Of a DNA stretch of 64,000 nt, positions 10,684 through 18,822 are shown one piece after another; position 1 is the stretch's first letter, and each line of letters opens with the position of its first letter. Source of the DNA: SZUA-430 sp964483585 (GTDB lineage Bacteria; Pseudomonadota; Alphaproteobacteria; Micropepsales; Micropepsaceae). The stretch is from the NCBI GenBank assembly GCA_964483585.1, contig CAZABH010000003.1:1-64000 (forward strand), in the 5' to 3' direction. Under the pieces are notes generated by a model, which saw nothing but the letters and a program-made list of their open reading frames with translations, had not been told where the DNA came from and did not search any database. The position numbers and the translations under genes are program-made.

Positions 10684-11616
10684 TCAACGGCTACGACGCA
10701 CTGCAAGTGGGTGCTTTTCCGCCACGAGGCGCCTTAACCGTTCATCCTGCACATGGGTATAGATCTGGGTCGTTGCGATATCAGCATGACCAAGCAACTG
10801 TTGTACGGACCTCAGGTCAGCGCCATTAGCTACAAGATGGCTTGCAAATGCATGACGCAACACATGTGGCGACAGCTTGGCAGGATCGACACCTGCCCGC
10901 ACGGCAAGATCCTTCATCATTTGCGCAACACGGCGGCGCGTGAGGTGCCCCTCGTTGCCGCGCGAGGGAAACAGGAAGCGCTGGGCACGCTCGGAGCGTG
11001 GCAGGAAGCGGGCACGTACGGACAGATAGAGCTGTATCGCTGCGCGCGCGGGCTCACCCAGCGGCACAAGCCGCTCCTTGCCGCCCTTGCCACGAACAAG
11101 CAGCATTCGCCGCTCACCCGTGACAGCACCAAGCGGCAGCGTAACCAGCTCCGAGACACGCAAGCCAGACGCATAGAGAAGCTCGATGATGCAAAGCAGC
11201 CGCAGGGCGTCGGCCCCTTCCATCATCTCGGCCGCCCGGATCAGATCCTGCGCCTGCTGCTCGCTGACGACCTTTGGCAACGGGCGCCCACGCCGCGGCG
11301 CCTCGATGATCGACGTCGGATCATCCGCACGTACATCCTCATCTATCAAGTAGCGACAGATCTGCCGGATGGATGAAAGCCGTCGGGCCTGCGTCGCGGG
11401 CGACAACCCCGCCTGAGACAATGAAGCCAGGTAAGCCCGCACCTCATCGGCACTGGCTGCATGCAGGCTGGCACGTCGACCGATCAGGAAAGCTCGAAAA
11501 TCCAGCAGATCACGACGATAGGCATCGAGCGTGTGGACGGAGGCGCCGCGTTCGGCGCTCATCATCTCGAGGAACGCCTCGAGGTGATAAAGGTCCCGGT
11601 CTGCGCGGACGATCAT
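10684..11616 (-). CDS. xerD: Tyrosine recombinase XerD
   Basis: XerD, with XerC, resolves chromosome dimers at dif. This 310-residue protein has the N-terminal SAM-like core-binding domain (about 5-95) and the catalytic domain with the full pentad: Arg153 (GLRVSEL), Lys177 (GKGGK), His251 and Arg254 (HVLRHAFASHL), His277 (LLGHADI) and Tyr286 (TTQIYTHV). The length and IYTHV ending favour a housekeeping XerD over an integrase. It starts 9 bases after the stop of the exported-protein gene, so the two are likely in one transcript with the small membrane protein gene upstream. Confidence 0.94.
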   Translation of the reverse strand: MIVRADRDLYHLEAFLEMMSAERGASVHTLDAYRRDLLDFRAFLIGRRASLHAASADEVRAYLASLSQAGLSPATQARRLSSIRQICRYLIDEDVRADDPTSIIEAPRRGRPLPKVVSEQQAQDLIRAAEMMEGADALRLLCIIELLYASGLRVSELVTLPLGAVTGERRMLLVRGKGGKERLVPLGEPARAAIQLYLSVRARFLPRSERAQRFLFPSRGNEGHLTRRRVAQMMKDLAVRAGVDPAKLSPHVLRHAFASHLVANGADLRSVQQLLGHADIATTQIYTHVQDERLRRLVAEKHPLAVRRSR

Positions 11617-11625
11617 GTGGTTGCT

Positions 11626-13437
11626 TCATTTCGTGTTTCGCACCGGCGTGGCAAGGATCGCCTCGCCAGCCAGTGCCCGCGCAGGATCTCGCATGCCAAT
11701 CGTTGACAGCGCGTCAACGGCGCGCGCGACAATAGCAACCGGAGCGCGCGATGGCCCGTCGCCACCCAGTGCAATCAGCACGTCGAGGATCGCTTCGCCT
11801 TTGCGCTGCTGCTGTGCAGAGTGCGCCATGGACCGCGCGGCCTCACCCGACACACCCTTCAGAACGCTCTCTCCCGGAACAGCAGACAGCGCCCACTGGG
11901 CCTCCGGGGGGATCGTGTAGCCAAGGGCTGCGAGCAGCGGCACCTCGCGCAAGGCGCGCGCCTTGAGCCAGGCCTCGCCAGCGCCACCGGGAGCGGCATT
12001 GGTGCCGAGCCAGGCCAGCGCCTCTGGCAACGCCGCCGTGTTCTCAGCCGAGGGATAGACAATCGCAGCGTGGATACGAAGCGCATTCAAGGTTGCGGTG
12101 TCCGTGGGAGACGTCAACTGGGCTTGCCACTGCAAGGCAGCCTTCGCATCGCCATTATAGAGCAGCACCCTGAAAATATGCGGCGCCAGCCACGCAGTCT
12201 CGGGCAGCACAGGCATCTGCCGCGCCACCTGGCGCGTCGCACGCGCAAACAGCGGGAAATTGTTCTGCGCATCAGCCCGGTCGAGCGCGGCTGCAAAGGC
12301 GGCAGCGCGGGCCGCAGGCAGGCTGCGCGCAAGCATGCCCTGAAAGAAAAGGGCATTGCCCGATGCGACATCCAGTTTGGCAGCCCCGGCCTCTGGATCA
12401 TCCAGCTGATCGGGCGAAAACGCGGCAGCCCTGTAGGCCGCAACAAGATCCTCGACCGCCACGAGCCCCGCGCGCGCCGAACGCTCAAGCACGGCCAGAC
12501 GAGCAACCGGATCAGCCCCGGACAGGATCAACTGGCGGCCTGGAAGCCATTGGGAAAGGCCCGAGGTTGCAGGAAGTGCCGCCCGCCGCAGCAACGCAAC
12601 CTGCAACGCCTTGGGATCAGGAAGAGCATCGATCTTGGCCTTTGTGCCGTTCGCCAGCGCAGAAGCAACGGCAACGAACGTCTCGTCGGCACCGGGGCGC
12701 TCTCGCATGACATCTAGCGTCAGCGACGCGGCATCCATGTCACCGGCAACCAGATGACAATAGGCCCGCAAACCCATCCAGAACGGATCATTCAATGACT
12801 GGCGCAGGGAAGCTGCATCTCCGCAAGCATCAGCATCACGACCTTGCAGCAGCAAGGCCTCGACCCACGCCTGACGGGCAAAGCGATCATCGCGCGGGCT
12901 CTGCGCGCCAAGCATGGCAGCCTCGCCGATCCGCCCGCCATCAACCAGCTTGAAGAGCCGTTGAGCCAGCATCGACGGCTCGCCCTCCGGCGTTTCTCCG
13001 GCAGGAGGCTGCGTGGTGCTCAGCAAGATGCGTCGCTGCAGGGACTGCAGCACTGGCGAGACCGAGGTGCTCGGCAAGCGTGCGATCCGCATGACAATCG
13101 CAGCCCTTGTGCTGCCCGCATGGATGTCGCGAGGCAAACCACCACCCGCCTCATCGATCAGGCCCACCCCCGCGGGGTCGATGGCATCGAGCGAACTGAC
13201 CGTAACCTGGGGGCCGCGCGGCTGGCCGGGTTGAGCGGGCAGCACATTCTCGACCTCACGCTGTCCGGGCGATACCGGTGGGAGTGGAGAAACCTCGCTC
13301 CCATCCTCCTGCACCTGCAGCGGGGTAAGCCCGCGAGGCGCCCCCGAAGCGGGCGCAGCCAAGCCATGAAAGGAATACGAGGCGCACAGAAAGAGGAGTG
13401 TGAAGGAAAGAAACAGCTTAGCGAGGAAAGCCTGCAT
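11626..13437 (-). CDS. Large exported alanine-rich protein of unknown function
   Basis: About 603 residues from ATG 13437, where an N-terminal signal peptide (MQAFLAKLFLSF... to GLAAPASG) begins. The rest is Ala/Leu-rich and predicted helical. It reads like a TPR/SEL1-type helical repeat protein: repeated helices with phrases such as RRAALPAT, LARSLPAARAAAFAAALDRA and EAWLKARALREVP. No enzyme motif is visible. The frame is open 129 bases further upstream, but that part would put the signal peptide inside the protein and overlaps the small membrane protein gene. The position between the membrane protein and xerD suggests an operon. The function is not recognised. Confidence 0.75.
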   Translation of the reverse strand: MQAFLAKLFLSFTLLFLCASYSFHGLAAPASGAPRGLTPLQVQEDGSEVSPLPPVSPGQREVENVLPAQPGQPRGPQVTVSSLDAIDPAGVGLIDEAGGGLPRDIHAGSTRAAIVMRIARLPSTSVSPVLQSLQRRILLSTTQPPAGETPEGEPSMLAQRLFKLVDGGRIGEAAMLGAQSPRDDRFARQAWVEALLLQGRDADACGDAASLRQSLNDPFWMGLRAYCHLVAGDMDAASLTLDVMRERPGADETFVAVASALANGTKAKIDALPDPKALQVALLRRAALPATSGLSQWLPGRQLILSGADPVARLAVLERSARAGLVAVEDLVAAYRAAAFSPDQLDDPEAGAAKLDVASGNALFFQGMLARSLPAARAAAFAAALDRADAQNNFPLFARATRQVARQMPVLPETAWLAPHIFRVLLYNGDAKAALQWQAQLTSPTDTATLNALRIHAAIVYPSAENTAALPEALAWLGTNAAPGGAGEAWLKARALREVPLLAALGYTIPPEAQWALSAVPGESVLKGVSGEAARSMAHSAQQQRKGEAILDVLIALGGDGPSRAPVAIVARAVDALSTIGMRDPARALAGEAILATPVRNTK

Positions 13438-13606
13438 CGGGGAGAACCTTTTCCACCTTGTAGGTCCCGGGCTTGAGCGTCGAGCCGTAAAAAGCCAGCC
13501 CGCCGCCGCCCAGTGCCAGCAGTAATAAGGCAGTCCCGAACAGCCAGCCAAGCTGAACAAGGCCACTGGATCGGTTAAAATCGCGAAATTGCCGCCTGCG
13601 CCTCAT
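13418..13606 (-). CDS. Small single-pass membrane protein
   Basis: A 62-residue protein with a very basic N-terminus (MRRRRQF), one hydrophobic segment at about residues 17-41, and a short polar tail ending KVEKVLPDAGFPR. The topology suggests an inner-membrane protein with a short periplasmic tail. Its 3' end overlaps the start of the exported-protein gene by 20 bases in another frame, which is typical of translational coupling. It diverges from aroK over roughly 80 bases. No named family is recognised. It is supported by its composition and coupling rather than by motifs. Confidence 0.6.
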   Translation of the reverse strand: MRRRRQFRDFNRSSGLVQLGWLFGTALLLLALGGGGLAFYGSTLKPGTYKVEKVLPDAGFPR

Positions 13607-13684
13607 GAAAATGGCCTTTCACCGCCGATTTCGCAGTCTCTGGAAGCTGCCCGTCTGTTCCTGTACATGCTGATTCCAGGTGGA

Positions 13685-14269
13685 ATGAACAAGATGCAAC
13701 CGCAGGAACAGGAACGTCAATGCGAAGGGCCGAGGGCAGTGGCCGACCGCGTGATCGTTCTCGTGGGGCTCATGGGCGCCGGCAAGAGCACCGTCGGACG
13801 CCGACTGGCATCTGAACTGGGCCTGCCGTTTCACGACGCTGACCTCGAAATTGAAAAGGCTGCTGGCTGCAGCATCTCGGACTTCTTCGAACGATTTGGT
13901 GAACCCGCCTTTCGTGAAGGCGAGAGGCGGGTTATCGCAAGGCTCCTCGCGGCACCGCGCCATGTGCTGGCCACGGGCGGCGGCGCATTCATGGACCCGG
14001 CAACGCGCGCGCTCATCAGAGGCGCGGGCATCTCGGTCTGGCTGCGCGCCGACCTGGATCTGCTGATGGCACGTGTCTCCAAGCGCCCCACCCGACCACT
14101 GCTGAAAACTGCCGATCCCCGTGCTACGATGGAGCGCCTCATGAAAGAGCGTTATCCGATCTACGCCGAGGCCGATATCACGATCGACTCAAGCGGAGGT
14201 CCGCACGACACCGTCGTGCAGAAGATCATGTCCGAACTGAAGGCCTTGTACGGAAAAACAGCAGCATGA
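13685..14269 (+). CDS. aroK: Shikimate kinase
   Basis: AroK phosphorylates shikimate at the 3-hydroxyl in aromatic amino acid synthesis. From ATG 13685 the product has 194 residues. The P-loop GLMGAGKS is at 28-35, the DAD shikimate-binding motif at 51-53, the LATGGG segment near 96-100 and the lid RPTRPLL further on. Alternative in-frame starts exist at 13667 and 13694; the N-terminal extension before the P-loop is not conserved, so the start is uncertain. The stop overlaps the aroB start by 4 bases (ATGA), giving coupled translation of consecutive shikimate-pathway genes. Confidence 0.95.
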   Translation: MNKMQPQEQERQCEGPRAVADRVIVLVGLMGAGKSTVGRRLASELGLPFHDADLEIEKAAGCSISDFFERFGEPAFREGERRVIARLLAAPRHVLATGGGAFMDPATRALIRGAGISVWLRADLDLLMARVSKRPTRPLLKTADPRATMERLMKERYPIYAEADITIDSSGGPHDTVVQKIMSELKALYGKTAA

Positions 14270-15372
14270 AACCCGAACGTCTCCGCGTGGACCTCGCAGG
14301 ACGAGCCTACGACATCGTTGTGGGTACCGGCGTCCTTGATCAAGCAGGAACCGAGATCGCTCGCCTGCGCAAGGTCGGACGCGTCTTCATCGTGACCGAT
14401 GATACTGTGGCAAGGCGCCATCTGCCGCAGCTTGCAGCCGCGCTCGGTTCAGCAGGGATTGGCCATGTAGTGTCGGTGGTGCCACCGGGCGAAGCCAGCA
14501 AAAGCTTCGCCATGCTCGAGCATGTTGTCACCTGCATGCTGGAAGCAAATCTCGAGCGCGGCGACCTGATCCTGGCGCTCGGCGGGGGCGTGATCGGCGA
14601 TCTGGCCGGCTTTGCAGCCGGCATCGTCAAGCGCGGTCTGGACTATGTGCAGATCCCGACAACGCTGCTGGCACAGGTCGACTCCTCGGTCGGCGGCAAG
14701 ACCGCCATCGACACACCGCAGGGCAAGAACCTGGTTGGAGTGTTCCACCAGCCCGTCCTCGTCCTTTCGGACACGGCAGTGCTTGAAAGCCTGCCGACCC
14801 GCGAACTCAAGGCAGGCTTCGCCGAGATCCTGAAATATGGACTGATCGGCGATGCAGATTTCGCGCATTGGCTGGGCCAGAACGCAGAACGTATCCTGGC
14901 AAGCCCAGGCCCCGAGCGGAACAAAGCCATCATTAAATCGTGCAGCATGAAGGCACGCGTCGTCGAGGCCGATGAGCGCGAGGCAGGTCAGCGGGCCTTG
15001 TTGAACCTGGGCCATACCTTCGGCCACGCAATCGAAGCCTGCATGAATTTTTCAGGCCGCATCCTGCATGGCGAAGCCGTAGCGGTGGGATGCGTCATGG
15101 CGTTCGAACTGTCCGAGCGCATGAGCCTTTGTCCCAAAGGTACGGCAAGCAAGGTCCGCGAACTCGTTGCAAGCGCAGGACTGCCTGCATCTGTGAAGAG
15201 CCTTCCGGACCTGGGCGCCGGACCCGATGATATCGTCAGCCTGATGCTGCAAGACAAGAAGGCCCGCAACGGCAAGCTGACGTTGATCCTCGCACACGAT
15301 ATCGGCAAAGCCTTCATCGCCAATGACATTGATGAAGCTGCGGTGCGTGCCTATCTCGCCGAAACCTTATGA
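14266..15372 (+). CDS. aroB: 3-dehydroquinate synthase
   Basis: AroB converts DAHP to 3-dehydroquinate using NAD and a divalent metal. The 368-residue protein contains PPGEASKS, the NAD-binding GGGVIGDLAGF, PTTLLAQVDSSVGGKTAI, GKNLVGVFHQP, RELKAGFAEILKYG and the metal-binding LNLGHTFGHAIE. All landmarks are present. The start is the ATG overlapping the aroK stop. CorC/HlyC follows 30 bases downstream on the same strand, as in many Alphaproteobacteria. Confidence 0.97.
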   Translation: MKPERLRVDLAGRAYDIVVGTGVLDQAGTEIARLRKVGRVFIVTDDTVARRHLPQLAAALGSAGIGHVVSVVPPGEASKSFAMLEHVVTCMLEANLERGDLILALGGGVIGDLAGFAAGIVKRGLDYVQIPTTLLAQVDSSVGGKTAIDTPQGKNLVGVFHQPVLVLSDTAVLESLPTRELKAGFAEILKYGLIGDADFAHWLGQNAERILASPGPERNKAIIKSCSMKARVVEADEREAGQRALLNLGHTFGHAIEACMNFSGRILHGEAVAVGCVMAFELSERMSLCPKGTASKVRELVASAGLPASVKSLPDLGAGPDDIVSLMLQDKKARNGKLTLILAHDIGKAFIANDIDEAAVRAYLAETL

Positions 15373-15402
15373 CCTCTGACCGAATGGAAAAGACGAATCG
15401 CC

Positions 15403-16737
15403 ATGGAAGATGCCACTGTTTCTGTTCAGACAATGTCTGACCTGGACTTGTTGCTAGCGGTCGCCCTTATATTCGTGCTGCTTTGCTGCTCGGCATTCTT
15501 CTCGGGCTCGGAGACCGCGCTAACGGCCGCCTCGAGGGCCCGCATGCACCAGCTCGAGAAGGACGGTGAGAAGCGTGCGCGCAACGTGAATTGGCTCTTC
15601 ATGAACCGCGAGAAAATGGTCGGCGCGGTTCTGCTGGGCAACACCTTCGTCAATGTTGCAGCCTCCGCCTTGGTCACAAGTGTGCTCCTGAACCTATTTG
15701 GTGACTCAGGAGTGGCCATCGCCACGATTGCGACAACCGCCCTCGTTCTCATCTTCTGCGAAGTGCTGCCCAAGACATTCGCCATCGCACGCCCCGACAC
15801 AGTTGCCCTTCACATCGCAGGCATGGTGCGGACATTCGCACTGATCTTCTACCCGATCGTCGCCTCAGTGGGATGGGTCGTGGCACTTCTGCTTCAACAG
15901 GTAGGCGTGAAGTCTCAAGGTCTCGTGGAGGACAAGGAAGAAGCTGCTCACGAAGAGTTGCGTGGTGCCATCGACCTGCACCACAAGGAAGGCGCCGTGC
16001 AGACGATCGACCGCAATATGTTGGGCGGGATTCTGGATCTGAAGGAACTGCAGGTCTCCGACGTGATGATCCATCGCAAGAACATCACGATGATCGACGG
16101 CGACATGCCCCCGGAAGACATCATCGAACGCGTCCTGTCGCAGGCCCATACGCGCCTGCCCGTTTACAAGGGCGACAGCGAAAACATAATTGGCATTCTG
16201 CATGCCAAAGACCTTCTGCGGGCCCTGTCACGGGCAAACGGCAACATCCGCGCCATCAACGTAGCATCGCTGATCGCCAAACCATGGTTCATCCCCGACA
16301 CGACAACGTTGACAGAGCAGTTGCGCTCGTTCCTGCAGCGTCGCACGCACTTTGCGCTGGTCATCGACGAGTACGGAGCGCTTCAGGGCCTCATTACGCT
16401 GGAGGACATCCTCGAGGAGATCGTCGGCGAGATCCGCGATGAGCATGACGTGCCGGTCTCAGGTCTTCGCCCCCAACCCGATGGCAGCATCAATGTCGAT
16501 GGCTGGGTCACCATCCGCGAGCTGAACCGCGCCATGAACTGGAACCTGCCCGACGAGGAAGCAACCACGATCGCAGGCCTTGTCATCCACGAAGCCGAAG
16601 CCATCCCGGAAGTGGGCCAGGTCTTCAGCTTCCATGGGCTCAAATTCGAGATCCTGCGCAAGCAGCGCAATCAGATCACCGCGATCAGGATCGCACCGAT
16701 CGGCGACGCGCGTCCGGCCGACAGCTCAAGCGCCTGA
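15403..16737 (+). CDS. HlyC/CorC family transporter (CNNM domain plus CBS pair)
   Basis: A 444-residue membrane protein. An N-terminal CNNM/DUF21 domain (about residues 10-195) carries hydrophobic segments and the motif FFSGSETALTAASRARM. Two CBS domains follow (about 215-335, with IDEYGALQGLITLEDILEEIVGEI at the end of the second), then a C-terminal CorC_HlyC domain. Members are implicated in Mg2+/Co2+ efflux and magnesium homeostasis. The ATG start at 15403 is 30 bases after aroB. The gene ends 12 bases inside the convergent bolA gene. The ion specificity is not shown by sequence. Confidence 0.9.
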   Translation: MEDATVSVQTMSDLDLLLAVALIFVLLCCSAFFSGSETALTAASRARMHQLEKDGEKRARNVNWLFMNREKMVGAVLLGNTFVNVAASALVTSVLLNLFGDSGVAIATIATTALVLIFCEVLPKTFAIARPDTVALHIAGMVRTFALIFYPIVASVGWVVALLLQQVGVKSQGLVEDKEEAAHEELRGAIDLHHKEGAVQTIDRNMLGGILDLKELQVSDVMIHRKNITMIDGDMPPEDIIERVLSQAHTRLPVYKGDSENIIGILHAKDLLRALSRANGNIRAINVASLIAKPWFIPDTTTLTEQLRSFLQRRTHFALVIDEYGALQGLITLEDILEEIVGEIRDEHDVPVSGLRPQPDGSINVDGWVTIRELNRAMNWNLPDEEATTIAGLVIHEAEAIPEVGQVFSFHGLKFEILRKQRNQITAIRIAPIGDARPADSSSA

Positions 16738-17007
16738 AGCCTCGTCCGGCGTGGACAGCCTGAGGCTCAACGCATGGACAGGGCCCTTGAGCTCCTCGGC
16801 CAGCACCTGATGGACACGACGCTGGCGTTCGACCCGGCCCAACCCCGAGAACGCAGCTGACACGATGGCAACACGAAAGTGGCTTTCGCCGCCTTCACGC
16901 GCCCCGGCGTGCCCGGCATGGCGATGCGAGTCATCCTCAATGACAAGCCGCGTAGGGCAAAAGGCCACCTCAAGCTTCGATCGTATGGTTTCCGCAACGC
17001 GCATCAT
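16726..17007 (-). CDS. bolA: BolA family protein
   Basis: A 93-residue protein with the BolA core: an N-terminal helix (RVAETIRSKLEVAF), the ESHFRVAIVSAAFSGL beta-hairpin and the RVHQVLAEEL...VHALSL helix-strand ending. BolA proteins pair with monothiol glutaredoxins in iron-sulfur cluster handling and stress responses. The start is ATG 17007 (ATG-ATG, with AGAGG just upstream); a GTG at 17046 would extend it. The gene is antiparallel to both neighbours: it overlaps the CorC/HlyC 3' end by 12 bases and lies back to back with the dnaJ-like gene. Confidence 0.92.
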   Translation of the reverse strand: MMRVAETIRSKLEVAFCPTRLVIEDDSHRHAGHAGAREGGESHFRVAIVSAAFSGLGRVERQRRVHQVLAEELKGPVHALSLRLSTPDEASGA

Positions 17008-17035
17008 GCCTCTGACTTGAGCAGCCGGAGGCTCA

Positions 17036-17731
17036 ATGTCAAGCACGAGGTTTTCTTGTCTTCTTTACCTTCGTCCGGAATACTCAGGGCGCATGGGTGA
17101 GGGTACCAAACACGCATCGAAGTGGGCAAACGACCTGCGCGTCAAGCGCCAGCCGGTCACCAAACCCACGCGCCTGTGCGAGAAGCCCGGATGCGAAGGC
17201 CCGGGCGAACATCGCGCCCCCAAGAGCCGCACGGCCCTGAACGACTACTACTGGTTCTGCCTCGACCATGTGCGCGAGTACAACCTGTCATGGGACTATT
17301 TTCGCGGCATGACGCCGGGAGAGGTTGACGCCTATCAGCGCGCCGCCATAGTGGGACTGCGCCCCACCTGGAAGCTGGGCGAACGGTCTGCAGGCCCCAA
17401 CCAGAAGCTCCAGGAGTTCTTTCGCGGCGCCTACGTGGACCCATCAGTCGTTTTCAATGATGGCCCAAACGCCGGACTGGGCGACAAGAGCGGCGACAAA
17501 CGCAACGTCACCGAGGAAAAAGTCGAGCGCAAGCGCTCGAAAATGCAACTGGCGGCGCTCGAGACCCTGCACCTCGAGCCTGACGCAACCTTGCAGGACG
17601 TGAAGACCCGCTTTAAGGAACTCGTCAAGCGCTATCACCCCGACGCCAATGGCGGCGACCGAGGGGCCGAGGAACGCCTGCGACAGGTGATCAAGGCCTA
17701 TGGACAGCTTCGCGCCTCGGGATATGCGTGA
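17036..17731 (+). CDS. J-domain (DnaJ) molecular chaperone
   Basis: A 231-residue protein with a C-terminal J domain (about 165-231) carrying the HPD motif (YHPDANGGD), needed to stimulate a DnaK-type ATPase. The N-terminal half has cysteines and histidines (CEKPGC, FCLDH) around the segment HRAPKSRTALNDYYWF, which could bind zinc, followed by a conserved aromatic stretch (YNLSWDYF). This architecture is typical of the J protein found next to bolA and cobS in Alphaproteobacteria. ATG 17036 is used; ATG 17093 is also possible. The cellular client is unknown. Confidence 0.88.
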   Translation: MSSTRFSCLLYLRPEYSGRMGEGTKHASKWANDLRVKRQPVTKPTRLCEKPGCEGPGEHRAPKSRTALNDYYWFCLDHVREYNLSWDYFRGMTPGEVDAYQRAAIVGLRPTWKLGERSAGPNQKLQEFFRGAYVDPSVVFNDGPNAGLGDKSGDKRNVTEEKVERKRSKMQLAALETLHLEPDATLQDVKTRFKELVKRYHPDANGGDRGAEERLRQVIKAYGQLRASGYA

Positions 17732-17819
17732 CACAGTGTGACCAAACGCGCTTCCGGTAACGGCCCTCGGGGTTGTAAAAGAGACGCGAACGCAATTGCC
17801 AAAGAAAGCCTGAAACCGG

Positions 17820-18812
17820 ATGACGACGAACCAGAACGGTCTGTCCGCCGACAGCCGCCCCGACACAAACGTGGATGTCCGCAAGACCTTCGGCCTTGAC
17901 ATCAACATGACCGTGAAGGGCTTCGCCAAGCCCAACGAGTACGTGCCCGAGATCGATCCCTCGTATCGGTTTGACCGCGACACCACGCTCGCGATCCTCG
18001 CAGGCTTCGCCCACAACCGCCGTGTCATGGTCCAAGGCTATCACGGCACAGGCAAGTCGACTCATATCGAACTAGTGGCAGCAAGGCTCATCTGGGCCTG
18101 CTTCCGCATCAACCTCGATAGCCACATCAGCCGCATCGACCTTGTTGGCAAGGACGCCATCGTGCTGAAGGATGGGCTGCAGGTGACCGAGTTCCGTGAA
18201 GGCATCTTGCCCTGGGCGCTGCAGCATCCCGTGGCGCTGGTCTTCGACGAATACGATGCCGGGCGCCCCGACGTGATGTTCGTGATCCAGCGCGTGCTCG
18301 AGCAGTCGGGCAAGCTGACGCTTCTCGACCAGAACCGCGTGATCCGCGCCCATCCCGCTTTCCGGCTGTTTGCAACCACGAACACGATCGGCCTCGGCGA
18401 CACGACGGGCCTCTATCACGGCACCCAGCAGATCAACCAGGGCCAGATGGACCGCTGGAACGTGGTCACCACGTTGAACTACCTCCCGCACGACAAGGAG
18501 GTCGAGATCATGCTATCCAAGATCACGGCCTATAATACGGCGGAAGGAAAGAAGAAGCTCGCCGCGATGGTTCGCGTGGCAGATCTCTCGCGAAATGCCT
18601 TCATCAACGGCGACATCTCGACTGTCATGAGCCCCCGCACCGTGCTGACCTGGGCAGAGAACGCCGAGATCTTTGGTGACGTTGGCTTTGCCTTCCGCGT
18701 GACCTTCCTGAACAAGTGCGACGAGCTCGAGCGCGCGACGGTCGCCGAGTTCTATCAGCGCTGCTTCGGCGAAGACCTGCCCGAATCCGCGGCCAAGGTG
18801 ATGGTGGCATAA
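17820..18812 (+). CDS. cobS: Cobaltochelatase subunit CobS
   Basis: CobS is the AAA+ ATPase that, with CobT and CobN, inserts cobalt into hydrogenobyrinate a,c-diamide in aerobic cobalamin synthesis. The 330-residue product has Walker A GYHGTGKS at 73-80, Walker B LVFDEYDAG, and the conserved N-terminal block VDVRKTFGLDINM. ATG 17820 gives this N-terminus. cobT starts 10 bases downstream. The large catalytic subunit CobN is not in the window; CobS and CobT are often encoded apart from the cobalamin operon. Confidence 0.96.
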   Translation: MTTNQNGLSADSRPDTNVDVRKTFGLDINMTVKGFAKPNEYVPEIDPSYRFDRDTTLAILAGFAHNRRVMVQGYHGTGKSTHIELVAARLIWACFRINLDSHISRIDLVGKDAIVLKDGLQVTEFREGILPWALQHPVALVFDEYDAGRPDVMFVIQRVLEQSGKLTLLDQNRVIRAHPAFRLFATTNTIGLGDTTGLYHGTQQINQGQMDRWNVVTTLNYLPHDKEVEIMLSKITAYNTAEGKKKLAAMVRVADLSRNAFINGDISTVMSPRTVLTWAENAEIFGDVGFAFRVTFLNKCDELERATVAEFYQRCFGEDLPESAAKVMVA

Positions 18813-18822
18813 CGAGACGTCC

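Noticed and set aside
10684..11616. Phage or island integrase
   Set aside because: Length, catalytic spacing and the IYTHV ending fit housekeeping XerD; no attachment site nearby.
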